The notes beneath the pieces are model-generated. The model did no database searches. It saw only the letters and a list, made by a program, of their open reading frames with translations, and was not told the origin of the DNA. The position numbers were made by a program, and so were the translations under genes. A DNA stretch of 64,000 nt from CBDBCU01 sp965242615 (lineage in GTDB: Bacteria; Chloroflexota; Dehalococcoidia; Lucifugimonadales; UBA3495): the NCBI GenBank assembly GCA_965242615.1, contig CBDESR010000004.1, forward strand, positions 310,001 to 374,000, in the 5' to 3' direction. This document shows positions 1 through 7,752 of the stretch, piece after piece (position 1 is the stretch's first letter; the number at the start of each line of letters is the position of its first letter).

Positions 1-920
1 GCCGCTTGGAATTGTCCAACCCGGTTATGATTGCCTCCGGCACCTTTGGCTATGACGGCTACGGGCGCGGGCTGACCCCGGAACTGGATTTGAGTTGCTT
101 GGGAGCGGTTATCCCCAAGACTGTTACCCGTTGGCCCCGGGAAGGCAATCCGGAACCCCGCTGGTATCCCGAATCCTATCGGGTAGCCCGGGAGCAAGGG
201 GAGCCGGTTATGCTGAACGCTATCGGCTTGACCAACCCGGGCATTGAAGCGGCTTTGTCCGACTTGGCCCCCCAATGGGCGCAGGGGGATGCTACCGTGC
301 TGTTGAGTATGTCCGCCGACAGCGTGGCGCAGTTCGGGGAAATGGCACGGATGACCCGGGGAGTAGCCGGTTTTGCCGGCATTGAGCTGAACCTCAGCTG
401 CCCCAATGTGGAGCAGGGAGAATTGTTCAGCCACAGTGCGGCCGGCACGGCGCAGGCGGTGGCGGCGGTTAAGCAGTACGCCGAAGTGCCGGTACTGGTC
501 AAATTGGCGCCCAATGTGCCGGACATTGCTCCCATCGCCCAAGCGGCGGTGGCCGCCGGGGCCGACGCTCTGACCATCTGCAACACCATCCTGGCAATGA
601 CTATTGATGTGGACAGCGGGCGGCCGGCGCTGGGCAACATAACTGGCGGCTTGTCCGGGCCGGGATTGCATCCGGTAGCGGTGGCATTGGTCTATCGCGC
701 CGCCCAAGGGGTGGCTGTGCCGATAATCGGGGTGGGCGGCATTTTCACCGGCAAGGATGCGTTGGAGTTCATCCGGGCCGGGGCAACGGCGGTGCAAGTG
801 GGCAGCGCCAACTTGGCCGATTTGCGGTCACCGTGGCGGATACTGGAGGAAATGCAAGTTTGGCTGGGCGAGCGGGAGATAGCGGATGTGCGGGAGTTAG
901 TGGGGGCGGTTCGGGTGTAA
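1..920 (+). CDS. pyrD: Dihydroorotate dehydrogenase, class 1, 5' end missing
   Basis: FMN enzyme of pyrimidine synthesis oxidising dihydroorotate to orotate. The frame is open to the window edge, so the N-terminus is cut; the first visible TTG at 6 is probably internal. Counting from it: ASGTFGYDGYG near residue 10, NAIGLTNPG near 71, NLSCPN near 129 with the Cys that is the catalytic base in class 1 enzymes, and a C-terminal FMN phosphate-binding part with VGGIFTG and VQVGSANL. The sequence resembles class 1B (NAD-linked) enzymes, whose partner is PyrK; PyrK would lie upstream, outside the window. A strong hairpin terminator follows. Confidence 0.93.
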   Translation, partial: RLELSNPVMIASGTFGYDGYGRGLTPELDLSCLGAVIPKTVTRWPREGNPEPRWYPESYRVAREQGEPVMLNAIGLTNPGIEAALSDLAPQWAQGDATVLLSMSADSVAQFGEMARMTRGVAGFAGIELNLSCPNVEQGELFSHSAAGTAQAVAAVKQYAEVPVLVKLAPNVPDIAPIAQAAVAAGADALTICNTILAMTIDVDSGRPALGNITGGLSGPGLHPVAVALVYRAAQGVAVPIIGVGGIFTGKDALEFIRAGATAVQVGSANLADLRSPWRILEEMQVWLGEREIADVRELVGAVRV

Positions 921-951
921 AGTCAAGGGGAATTGACCGGCATATAGAATA

Positions 952-985
952 CCGGGGACGGTTGCCAACCGTCCCCGGGATTTTT
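952..985 (+). terminator. Rho-independent terminator after pyrD
   Basis: A perfect 12-bp GC-rich stem (952-963 with 967-978), a 3-nt loop and a run of five T at 981-985. It sits between the convergent ends of pyrD and clpC and, read on the plus strand, terminates pyrD. Confidence 0.85.
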
Positions 986-1002
986 GTCGATTACGGCCCG
1001 GT

Positions 1003-3450
1003 CTAGGCGGCGATTTCGGCGGCCGCAACTTTGCTGATGTGCAGTCCGTCCGGGCCGGCGTCCACCAGCAGGCGGTCGTCGGTCTGAAAGTCGCCGGAAA
1101 GGATACCCTTGGACAAGGGGTTTTCCAAATGCCGCTGGATGGCCCGGCGCAGGGGGCGCGCGCCATATACCGGGTCAAATCCTTCAGCGGCCAGCCACGC
1201 GGCGGCGGCTGGGGTCAGCTCAAAGGTAATGGCTTGCTCCTCCAGCCGCTGGGCTACATCCTGCGCCATCAACTGCACCACCTGGACAATCTGCTCCCGG
1301 GTCAGGGGGCGGAAAATGATGGTTTCGTCGATGCGGTTCAGGAACTCCGGGCGGAAAGCCTGTTTGAGGGCGGCGTTGACCGACTGCTCCAGCCGGCTGT
1401 TGGCGGCGGCGGTCTCCGGGCTGTCGGTGTGAAAGCCAACGCCGGGGCGGTTCAGGTTGCCGGTGCCGAGGTTGCTGGTCATTATGATGACGGTGTTGCG
1501 GAAGTCCACGGTGCGGCCGTGGCCGTCAGTCAAGCGGCCATCCTCGAGTATCTGGAGCAGGATGTTGAACACATCCGGGTGGGCTTTCTCGATTTCGTCG
1601 AACAGGATGACCCGGTAGGGGCGGCGGCGTACCGCTTCGGTCAACTGCCCGCCCTCATCATAGCCGACATAGCCCGGCGGCGCGCCAATCAGGCGGGAGA
1701 CGGCGTGCTTTTCCATAAACTCGGACATATCCAGCCGCACCATATTGGTCTCGTCGTCAAAGAGGAACTCGGTCAGGGCTTTAGAGAGTTCCGTTTTGCC
1801 GACGCCGGTAGGCCCGAGGAAAATAAAGCTGCTGATGGGCCGGCGGGGGTTGCTGAGGCCAGAGCGGGCGCGGCGGATGGCTTCGGAAACGGCAGTAACG
1901 GCTTCCTCCTGCCCGATCAGGCGCTGGTGGAGGACTTGCTCCATATTGACCAGCCGCTCGGCTTCCTTTTCCAGCAGGCGGCCGGCGGGGATGCCGGTCC
2001 AGCTGGAGACCAGTTCGGCGATGTCCTTTTCATCCACTACCAGAGGGGTATCCGGTTCCGGCCGCAGTTCGGCCCGGGCGGCGTCCCGCTCCGCTTCCAG
2101 TTGCAGCCTCTCCGTCCGCAGGCGGGCGGCTTCCTCATACTCGGAGCATTGGGCCGCCGCCGTCTCCTGGTCGGCCAGTTGGCGGATGCGGTTTTCCAAC
2201 TCCTGCACGGTGTTGGGCAGTCCCTGGGCGTCGATGCGGAGTTTGCTGGCGGCTTCGTCGATAAAGTCGATGGCTTTGTCCGGCAGCTGCCGGGAGGTGA
2301 TGTAGCGGTCGCTGAGGCGAGTCGCCGCCTGCAAAGCGGAGTCGTTGATTTTGACCCGGTGATGCTTTTCGTAGCGGGGCCGCAGGGCTTCCAGGATCCG
2401 CAAGGTATCCTCTGCGCTGGGTTCCTCGAGGTAGATGGGCTGGAACCGGCGTTCCAGGGCGGCGTCTTTCTCGATATGGCGGCGGTATTCGTCGGCAGTG
2501 GTGGCGCCGATGCACTGGAGTTCGCCGCGGGCCAGGGCCGGTTTCAGCAGGTTGCTGGCGTCCATACCACCCTCGCCAGCCCCGGCGCCGACCATCGTGT
2601 GCATTTCGTCGAGGAACAGGATGACTTCGCCGTGGGCCTGCTTCACTTCGTCCATCACCGCCTTGAGCCGTTCCTCGAACTCGCCGCGGAACTTGGAACC
2701 GGCGACCAGCGCGCCCATATCCAAAGCCAGCACCCGGCGTCCCTTGAGGGAATCGGGGACATCGCCGGCGGAAACCCGGGCCGCCAGCCCTTCGGCGATG
2801 GCGGTTTTGCCAACGCCGGCTTCCCCGATGATGACCGGGTTGTTTTTCTTGCGGCGGGTCAGGGTTTGCATTACCCGGCGGATTTCGCCGTCGCGGCCGA
2901 TGACCGGGTCGAGCTGACCGTCGGCGGCCAGGTGGGTCAGGTCGATGCTGTATTTTTCCAGAGAGCGATAGCGGCTTTCGGCTTCCCGGTCGGTAACCCG
3001 GTGACCGCCGCGCACCCGTTCGAGGGCTTGATAGACCCGTTCCGGGTCGATGCCGAATTCCCGGTTGACCAAGGCGGCGTCGCCGTTGGGTTCCTTGACC
3101 ACGGCGATAAAGAGATGCTCGACGCTGATGTATTCGTCGTTCAAGTGTTGGGCTTCCTCCCGGGCCGTTTCCAAGAGTTGCTGGGCCCGGGGGGTAATGT
3201 AAATCTGCTCGGTAGCCGTGACCAGCTTGGGCGAGGCTTCGAGGAGGCGGTCCAGGCGGGAGCGGACGGCTTCCGACGAAACCCCCAACTGGGCCAAGAT
3301 GCGCGCCGGAATGTCCTGATTGTCGGACAGCAGGGACAGGTAGATATGCTCCACATCCCACTGGCTGTTGAGGTAGCGGCGCACCAGTTCCTGTGAGTTC
3401 TGGATGGCCTGCTGGGCCCGTTGGGTGAAATCCTCGGCTTTCAATGCCAT
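1003..3450 (-). CDS. clpC: Clp AAA+ unfoldase, ClpC type
   Basis: Hexameric ATPase that unfolds proteins. 815 aa: Clp N-terminal repeats (1-145), first AAA+ module with Walker A GEAGVGKT (209-216) and Walker B near 278-283, a short middle domain (about 413-465), second AAA+ module with GPTGVGKT (546-553), then the D2-small domain. The short middle domain and the VGF tripeptide at 671-673, the type of loop that docks ClpP, favour ClpC; ClpB is near 860 aa with a much longer coiled-coil middle domain. It is the last gene of a dnaJ-hspR-clp group, the classic HspR regulon order, where the Clp gene is often named clpB. Probably heat-induced through HspR. Confidence 0.88.
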   Translation of the reverse strand: MALKAEDFTQRAQQAIQNSQELVRRYLNSQWDVEHIYLSLLSDNQDIPARILAQLGVSSEAVRSRLDRLLEASPKLVTATEQIYITPRAQQLLETAREEAQHLNDEYISVEHLFIAVVKEPNGDAALVNREFGIDPERVYQALERVRGGHRVTDREAESRYRSLEKYSIDLTHLAADGQLDPVIGRDGEIRRVMQTLTRRKKNNPVIIGEAGVGKTAIAEGLAARVSAGDVPDSLKGRRVLALDMGALVAGSKFRGEFEERLKAVMDEVKQAHGEVILFLDEMHTMVGAGAGEGGMDASNLLKPALARGELQCIGATTADEYRRHIEKDAALERRFQPIYLEEPSAEDTLRILEALRPRYEKHHRVKINDSALQAATRLSDRYITSRQLPDKAIDFIDEAASKLRIDAQGLPNTVQELENRIRQLADQETAAAQCSEYEEAARLRTERLQLEAERDAARAELRPEPDTPLVVDEKDIAELVSSWTGIPAGRLLEKEAERLVNMEQVLHQRLIGQEEAVTAVSEAIRRARSGLSNPRRPISSFIFLGPTGVGKTELSKALTEFLFDDETNMVRLDMSEFMEKHAVSRLIGAPPGYVGYDEGGQLTEAVRRRPYRVILFDEIEKAHPDVFNILLQILEDGRLTDGHGRTVDFRNTVIIMTSNLGTGNLNRPGVGFHTDSPETAAANSRLEQSVNAALKQAFRPEFLNRIDETIIFRPLTREQIVQVVQLMAQDVAQRLEEQAITFELTPAAAAWLAAEGFDPVYGARPLRRAIQRHLENPLSKGILSGDFQTDDRLLVDAGPDGLHISKVAAAEIAA

Positions 3451-3529
3451 TGTTATGCCTCCTGATAAGACACCGCTGCTGCCGTTGGAAAGCGGCCGGC
3501 GTTGTTGGTTGGGGTGGTAAAGGGCCGGG

Positions 3530-3871
3530 TTAGCGGCCGGATTGCGGGCGGCGCGGCGTGGACTGGGCGGCGGCCAACTGCTGCCGCAAGTTCCGCACTT
3601 CCCGCTCCAGTTCCTCGATGTGCTGCATCAGTTTCAGAGCCACTTCCGCGCCAGCCAGGTTGACGCCCAGATCCTCGGTAAAGGTTTTGATGCGGCGCAG
3701 CCGTTCAATGTCGGCTTGGGAATAGAGCCGCTGCCGCCCGTGACTGCGGGAAGGCTGGATGATGCCCACGCGCTCATAATAGCGGAGGGTTTGGGCGTGC
3801 AAGCCGACCATCCGGGCGGCGATGCTGATGACGAAACAGGGTTCATCGTTGGGGCTACGCTGATAAGCCAT
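3530..3871 (-). CDS. hspR: HspR, MerR-family heat-shock repressor
   Basis: 113 aa. A MerR-type winged helix-turn-helix spans about residues 14-82 (SIAARMVGLHAQTLRYYERVG followed by the RLYSQADIERLRRI stretch), then a coiled coil (about 85-105) as a dimer arm. HspR represses chaperone genes and uses DnaK as co-repressor in actinobacteria. It starts 2 bp after the dnaJ stop, so the two are co-transcribed and the repressor is probably autoregulated. Inverted-repeat sites lie in the shared dnaJ/hsp20 promoter region. Confidence 0.92.
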   Translation of the reverse strand: MAYQRSPNDEPCFVISIAARMVGLHAQTLRYYERVGIIQPSRSHGRQRLYSQADIERLRRIKTFTEDLGVNLAGAEVALKLMQHIEELEREVRNLRQQLAAAQSTPRRPQSGR

Positions 3872-3873
3872 AG

Positions 3874-4788
3874 TTATTCGCTCCGGGCGGTCCGCAGTTC
3901 CTTGAGCTGGCGGAACAGTTCAGTTTCCTCCGGGGTCAGGTCGGTAGGCAGCACCGCCTTGACGGTGGCGTAGAGGCTGCCCTTGCTTTGGGGCTTGTTG
4001 AGTTCCGGGATACCCTGGCCAGCCAGGCGGAAACGCCGCCCGTTCTGGGTGCCGGGCGGGATGGTAAGGGCAACCTGACCGCGCAAAGTGGGAACGGTGA
4101 CCTCGGCGCCCAAAGCCAAGTCGGTCAAGGGAACCTCAATTTCGGAATAGAGGTTTTTGCCCTGCCGCTCAAACTTGGGATGGGGCATCACGGTTACGGT
4201 GAGGTAAAAGTCCCGGCCGCCGTTGCCGCCGGCCGGGATATGCACCCGGGAGCCGTTGTCCACGCCGGGCGGGATTTTTACTTCCAAGCGGCGGCCGTCG
4301 GGCAGGTCGATGCGGCGGGTAGCTCCCTCGGCGGCCTCGGCCAAGGTAACCTCGGCGGGATATTCGGCCGGGGGCCGGGGGCGGCCGCGCCGTTCCGGGC
4401 CGAAATCACCGCCGGGCATATTGAACAGGTCGGAGTTAATCAGGTCTTCGAGGTCAAAGCTGAAACCGCCGGCCGACCGGTTGAAATCGCCGCCGGTGTA
4501 GAAGTGAAAGCCGCCAGCGCCGCCGCGGCTGCGGGCTTGGGCTTCCGCTTCCTCGATGCGGTCGGCGTGCAGCCACTGGTCGCCGTACTTATCGTACTTG
4601 CGGCGCTTGTCGGCGTCGGACAGGACTTCGTGGGCGGCGTTGATTTCCTTAAACTTTTCCTCGGCTTGGGCATCGCCGGGGTTCACATCCGGGTGGTACT
4701 GGCGGGCCAACCGGCGGTAAGCCTGCCGAATATCCTTGTCCCCGGCGTCCCGGGCCACGCCCAGCACATCGTAGTAATTTGCAGCCAT
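3874..4788 (-). CDS. dnaJ: DnaJ-type co-chaperone without zinc finger (CbpA-like)
   Basis: 304 aa. N-terminal J domain (1-67) with the HPD tripeptide that stimulates DnaK ATPase, a Gly/Phe-rich linker (about 88-125) and two C-terminal beta-sandwich domains. The CxxCxGxG zinc-binding repeats of full DnaJ are absent, so this is the CbpA/DnaJ2 class, also usual in HspR clusters. First gene of dnaJ-hspR-clpC; promoter TTGACT-N17-TACAAT is 42-70 nt upstream. The symbol is used broadly; a full-length DnaJ may exist elsewhere. Confidence 0.9.
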   Translation of the reverse strand: MAANYYDVLGVARDAGDKDIRQAYRRLARQYHPDVNPGDAQAEEKFKEINAAHEVLSDADKRRKYDKYGDQWLHADRIEEAEAQARSRGGAGGFHFYTGGDFNRSAGGFSFDLEDLINSDLFNMPGGDFGPERRGRPRPPAEYPAEVTLAEAAEGATRRIDLPDGRRLEVKIPPGVDNGSRVHIPAGGNGGRDFYLTVTVMPHPKFERQGKNLYSEIEVPLTDLALGAEVTVPTLRGQVALTIPPGTQNGRRFRLAGQGIPELNKPQSKGSLYATVKAVLPTDLTPEETELFRQLKELRTARSE

Positions 4789-4829
4789 CGGAGCTACCCC
4801 GGTTTCTGATGATAAGAGGTTACATTGCT

Positions 4830-4858
4830 ATTGTAGGTTGTTTATCCGGGAAAGTCAA
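4830..4858 (-). promoter_or_regulatory. Sigma70-type promoter of dnaJ-hspR-clpC
   Basis: On the minus strand: -35 TTGACT (4858-4853), 17-bp spacer, -10 TACAAT (4835-4830). The predicted start point is near 4823, 35 nt before the dnaJ ATG. Confidence 0.7.
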
Positions 4859-4885
4859 TAAAATTATGGATTAAAAATAAATTAC

Positions 4886-4914
4886 TTGACAAATACCGAT
4901 CAACTATATAGAAT
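4886..4914 (+). promoter_or_regulatory. Sigma70-type promoter of hsp20
   Basis: -35 TTGACA (4886-4891), 17-bp spacer, -10 TAGAAT (4909-4914). It drives hsp20 and faces away from the dnaJ promoter, so one regulator bound here could control both heat-shock units. Confidence 0.72.
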
Positions 4915-4924
4915 GGCATTACCA

Positions 4925-4947
4925 AGTTGACACAGAGCGTATCAAGT
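4925..4947. promoter_or_regulatory. Candidate HspR operator (HAIR-like)
   Basis: AGTTGA (4925-4930) and TCAAGT (4942-4947) form an inverted repeat with core TTGA-N11-TCAA, the same half-site geometry as the HspR-associated inverted repeat (CTTGAGT-N7-ACTCAAG). A second, looser copy, ACTTGA (4884-4889) and TCAACT (4900-4905) with a 10-bp spacer, overlaps the hsp20 -35 box. HspR being encoded next door makes this the likely operator pair. Binding is inferred. Confidence 0.55.
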
Positions 4948-4981
4948 CAACCGTAGAAATTAAGCCAAGGAGGCAAGAACT

Positions 4982-5458
4982 ATGGTAATGCGTCGTTGGG
5001 AACCCTTCAACGAACTGCGGCGGATGCAGGACACCATTGACCACTTCTGGCGGGGTTTCGCGCCCCCGCCGCCCGGCAGCCCGGAACTGGAGAGCTGGGC
5101 CATTCCCCTGGATGTGGTGCAGGCGGGGGACGAGATTATCGTCCACGCCGCGCTGCCGGGGGTGAACCCGGCGGACATCAGCGTCGCCATCGACAACGAT
5201 GTGCTGACCATCCGGGGGCAGACGGCCGGGGAGCAGGAGCGGACGGAGGGCAACTACCTGATGCGGGAACGGCATACCGGGCGTTTCCACCGGGCCTTGC
5301 GGCTGCCGGATACCCTGGACACGGAAAATGCGCAGTCCCGCTACGATAACGGGGTGTTGACCATCGCCCCCAAGGTGGCGGCCAAGCAGGCCCGGCAGCT
5401 GACGGTGCAGGTGGGCAACGCAGCGGCGGCTCCGCCGGCCGGGAGTGAGACCGCCTAG
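4982..5458 (+). CDS. hsp20: Small heat-shock protein, Hsp20/alpha-crystallin
   Basis: 158 aa ATP-independent holdase. Alpha-crystallin domain at about 40-142: VVQAGDEIIVHAALPG, then VAIDNDVLTIRGQ and the RYDNGVLTI strand near the end, with a short variable tail. The N-terminus (MVMRRWEPFNELRRMQD) is typical of class A small HSPs. A good ribosome site (AAGGAGG) precedes the ATG. Divergent from dnaJ-hspR-clpC, with HspR-like sites in its promoter. Confidence 0.93.
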   Translation: MVMRRWEPFNELRRMQDTIDHFWRGFAPPPPGSPELESWAIPLDVVQAGDEIIVHAALPGVNPADISVAIDNDVLTIRGQTAGEQERTEGNYLMRERHTGRFHRALRLPDTLDTENAQSRYDNGVLTIAPKVAAKQARQLTVQVGNAAAAPPAGSETA

Positions 5459-5498
5459 ACTGGCGGCGCCGGCCGGCGGGAATAGCCGGGTATAAAGC

Positions 5499-5534
5499 GG
5501 GGGCGGGTTTTCAAAACTCGCCCCCAAGTTTTTG
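5499..5534 (+). terminator. Terminator after hsp20
   Basis: GGGGGCG (5499-5505) pairs with CGCCCCC (5519-5525), the stem continues through a GTTTT/AAAAC inner part with one mismatch, and a T-rich tract follows at 5529-5533. Confidence 0.7.
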
Positions 5535-5548
5535 GGCGGTCGAGACCC

Positions 5549-5577
5549 TTGAAAGTTTTGGGATGGAGTGGTAATAT
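5549..5577 (+). promoter_or_regulatory. Promoter of tRNA-Asn
   Basis: -35 TTGAAA (5549-5554), 17-bp spacer, -10 TAATAT (5572-5577), about 39 nt before the mature tRNA 5' end. Confidence 0.6.
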
Positions 5578-5615
5578 AGTTATGTTGCGGGCTTGGCCCC
5601 GCAACGCGATGGCTT

Positions 5616-5690
5616 TCCTCAGTAGCTCAGCGGTAGAGCGGGCGGCTGTTAACCGCTAGGTCGCAGGTTCGAATCCTGCCTGAGGAGCCA
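5616..5690 (+). tRNA. tRNA-Asn (anticodon GTT)
   Basis: 75 nt with a full cloverleaf: acceptor TCCTCAG pairs with CTGAGGA, D arm GCTC/GAGC, anticodon stem GGCGG/CCGCT with loop CTGTTAA (anticodon GTT at 5648-5650), T arm GCAGG/CCTGC with loop TTCGAAT. Discriminator base G and an encoded CCA end. Confidence 0.96.
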
Positions 5691-5726
5691 TTTTCTTTTT
5701 TCGCCCCCAATTCCCCCGCCCTTGCC

Positions 5727-6074
5727 CTATTCCCGGTTCAGCTCGGCCAGTTGGGCGGCTTTGGCTTCCCAAGCCGGGGCATAGGGCTGGGCGTCCACTT
5801 CGTCCCATTGTTCCCGCATCTGCACTTCGTCGTACCACGCCTGGATACCCAGGAGCAATGCCATCCCGACGGCGAAGGACTTGTTCAAGCGCAACGCCAT
5901 CTCCGGCGTCAGCGGGGTTTTACAAGTCAACAAGTCGGACAGGGCGGCCGCGCTGACCCCCAGGATTGCCGCCGCGGCGGCAACGCTCAACCCCAGATCC
6001 TCGATGACTTCGGTGCGGATGAAGTCCCCGGGATGGGGTGGTTTCATTTTTACCTTGATGCCGCGCTGTGCCAT
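5727..6074 (-). CDS. HigA-type antitoxin-like XRE regulator, copy 1
   Basis: 115 aa from the ATG at 6074, chosen because it matches the length of copy 2. PHPGDFIRTEVIEDLGLS and an HTH (SVAAAAAILGVSAAALSDLL) with TPEMALRLNKSF are hallmarks of HigA antitoxins. The C-terminus (AWEAKAAQLAELNRE) is the same in both copies. It lies 8 bp behind copy 2 and reads as a recent tandem duplication. No HigB/RelE-type toxin is adjacent, so a role as a stand-alone repressor or an orphan antitoxin is possible. Confidence 0.82.
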   Translation of the reverse strand: MAQRGIKVKMKPPHPGDFIRTEVIEDLGLSVAAAAAILGVSAAALSDLLTCKTPLTPEMALRLNKSFAVGMALLLGIQAWYDEVQMREQWDEVDAQPYAPAWEAKAAQLAELNRE

Positions 6075-6082
6075 CAAATGCG

Positions 6083-6430
6083 CTATTCCCGGTTCAGTTC
6101 GGCCAGTTGGGCGGCTTTGGCTTCCCAAGCCGGAGCGTAGGGTTGGGCGTCCACTTCGTCCCATTTGGGGCGCATCTGTTCCGCGTCGTACCGAGCTTGA
6201 ATGCGCAGCAGCAACGCCATTCCGACTCGGAAGGATTTTTCCAAGCGCAGCGCCATCTCCGGCGTCAGCGGGGACTTGGAGTTTAACAAGTCCGACAGGG
6301 CGGCCGCGCTGACGCCGAGGATTTCCGCCGCGGCGGCAACGCTCAACCCCATGTCCTCGATGACTTCGGTGCGGATGAAGTCCCCGGGATGGGGAGTAGC
6401 CATCTTTATCTTGATGCCGGTTTTGCTCAT
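6083..6430 (-). CDS. HigA-type antitoxin-like XRE regulator, copy 2
   Basis: 115 aa from the ATG at 6430, with the same layout as copy 1: an N-terminal PHPGDFIRTEVIEDMGLS block, HTH (about 30-55), TPEMALRLEKSF, and a C-terminal tail ending AQLAELNRE. The two proteins are mostly identical, differing in the HTH (SKS against CKT) and in the region before the tail. This copy is promoter-proximal; a perfect 7-5-7 inverted repeat lies 14-32 bp upstream, a likely autoregulatory operator. No toxin gene is upstream; the next gene is a divergent ASCH protein. Confidence 0.82.
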   Translation of the reverse strand: MSKTGIKIKMATPHPGDFIRTEVIEDMGLSVAAAAEILGVSAAALSDLLNSKSPLTPEMALRLEKSFRVGMALLLRIQARYDAEQMRPKWDEVDAQPYAPAWEAKAAQLAELNRE

Positions 6431-6443
6431 CAGTGATAATCCT

Positions 6444-6462
6444 CTAATCCGGACTGGATTAG
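6444..6462. promoter_or_regulatory. Palindromic operator upstream of the HigA pair
   Basis: CTAATCC (6444-6450) and its exact reverse complement GGATTAG (6456-6462) are separated by 5 bp. On the minus strand a -10-like TATACT lies at 6478-6473 with TTGCCG about 18 bp further up, so the palindrome is near the start point, where an autorepressor would bind. Confidence 0.6.
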
Positions 6463-6576
6463 CATATTGTTGAGTATAGCGGTTAAGGGTATCCTGCGGC
6501 AATACCGACCGCGGACTTTTAATCTGGTGGCTGGTTTGCTATTCTGCTGAGGCTAACCTGATGCGCGGAGATTCTG

Positions 6577-6954
6577 ATGCGGGCTTTGAGTATTCGGCAG
6601 CCTTGGGCCTGGCTGATTGTCAGTGGACATAAGGATGTGGAAAACCGCACTTGGGCGACGCGGTTTCGGGGGCGGGTGTATGTTCACGCCGGGAAACTGC
6701 CGATGGCGGCGGGTGCCTTTCCGGCGCAGGAGGAATATATACGGCGGGCGGGGATTTGGCTACCGGAGGATTTGCCGCTGGGGGCGATTGTGGGGGAAGT
6801 GGAGATTGGGGACTGTGTGGACTTTTCGGAAAGTCCCTGGTTTTGCGGGCCTTACGGGTGGGTAGTGGCCGGGGCGGTGCGGTATGAGACGCCGATTCCG
6901 TGCCGGGGAAAGTTGGGATTTTTTCGGGTAGATGAAAAGTTGATTAGGGGTTAG
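6577..6954 (+). CDS. ASCH-domain protein
   Basis: 125 aa, a single ASCH domain (a PUA-like beta barrel proposed to bind RNA or modified nucleotides). MRALSIRQPWAWLIVSGHKDVENRTW, with RQPWA near the N-terminus and the GKD/ENR stretch, is diagnostic. VYVHAGKLP and LGAIVGEVEIGDC form the barrel. Some ASCH proteins hydrolyse N4-acetylcytidine; the substrate here is unknown. Divergent from the HigA pair. Confidence 0.85.
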   Translation: MRALSIRQPWAWLIVSGHKDVENRTWATRFRGRVYVHAGKLPMAAGAFPAQEEYIRRAGIWLPEDLPLGAIVGEVEIGDCVDFSESPWFCGPYGWVVAGAVRYETPIPCRGKLGFFRVDEKLIRG

Positions 6955-6994
6955 AATGGTAAGTCGTTAGCAACAAATTGCAAAGGAGGCGGCG

Positions 6995-7588
6995 ATGGCG
7001 ACTTCGCCGGTAGCGCAGGCTAAAACCAAGGTTTCTTTTCCCGAGGCGGTGATGCTGGGGTTGCGGAAGTATTCGGACTTCAGCGGGCGGGCCAGTCGGG
7101 CCGAATACTGGTGGTGGGTGCTGGCGTTGTGGATTGGGAGCTCGATATTTTCGGCTCTGGACCGGACCATCCTGTCGGTGTCGGCGGAGGGGACTTACAG
7201 TCCTTTCGGGTCGATATTCTTTCTGGTGGCGTTTCTGCCGTCGTTGGCGGTGACGGCGCGGCGGCTGCACGACATCGGGCGGAGCGGCTGGTGGCAGGTG
7301 GCGTGGGAAGCCCTGTTCACCCTGGGTTGGATACCCTTGGTGGTGGGGGTCGTCATCGGCATCATCGGGGCCTTGGGCGCGCTGATTGGGGGGATTCCCG
7401 ATTTGGTGTCCTCCTGGGACTTCCGGGAGTATTTCAGCGAGTTGGGGCTTTCCCTGATTGGGCCGGTGGTGACCGGATTGGCGGTTACGGCGCTGGTGTA
7501 TCTGGGGACTTTTATCTGGTGGATCGTGTGGATGACGAAGCGGGGGACGGCGGGGCCGAACCGGTTCGGGCCGGATCCGCTGGAGTAG
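6995..7588 (+). CDS. DUF805 membrane protein, copy 1
   Basis: 197 aa inner-membrane protein of unknown function. N-terminal SFPEAVMLGLRKYSDFSGR then RASRAEYWWW, the DUF805 signature (FSGRASRAEYWW), followed by about four hydrophobic segments and the conserved RRLHDIGRSGWW after the second. Strong ribosome site AAAGGAGG. A second DUF805 gene follows after an inverted repeat pair, so this is a tandem duplication. C-terminal MTKRGTAGPNRFGPDPL is also family-typical. Confidence 0.88.
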   Translation: MATSPVAQAKTKVSFPEAVMLGLRKYSDFSGRASRAEYWWWVLALWIGSSIFSALDRTILSVSAEGTYSPFGSIFFLVAFLPSLAVTARRLHDIGRSGWWQVAWEALFTLGWIPLVVGVVIGIIGALGALIGGIPDLVSSWDFREYFSELGLSLIGPVVTGLAVTALVYLGTFIWWIVWMTKRGTAGPNRFGPDPLE

Positions 7589-7618
7589 TTTGGGGCAAGG
7601 GCTATCGCATATAGAAAT

Positions 7619-7688
7619 CGTCATTCCCACGAAAGGGGGAATCCAGAAAGGCCGGGGACACTGGATTCCCGTTTTCACGGGAATGACG
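7619..7688. repeat. Inverted pair of REP-like palindromic repeats
   Basis: Two copies of a 28-bp repeat (CATTCCCACGAAAG... core) in opposite orientation, 7619-7646 and 7661-7688, separated by 14 bp. Each copy is itself an imperfect hairpin. The same unit recurs near 10793, 14066, 15041, 41006, 42296 and 42600, always between genes. Confidence 0.8.
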
Positions 7689-7752
7689 GTAGGTAGGTCG
7701 CCAGGGATAGGCAATTGCCCTGGGCCGTCGCAAGGGCAAAAGAGGAGGGAGA

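Noticed and set aside
1039..3396. Long open frame on the plus strand opposite clpC
   Set aside because: Antisense shadow of a well-conserved gene in GC-rich DNA; its translation shows no family features.
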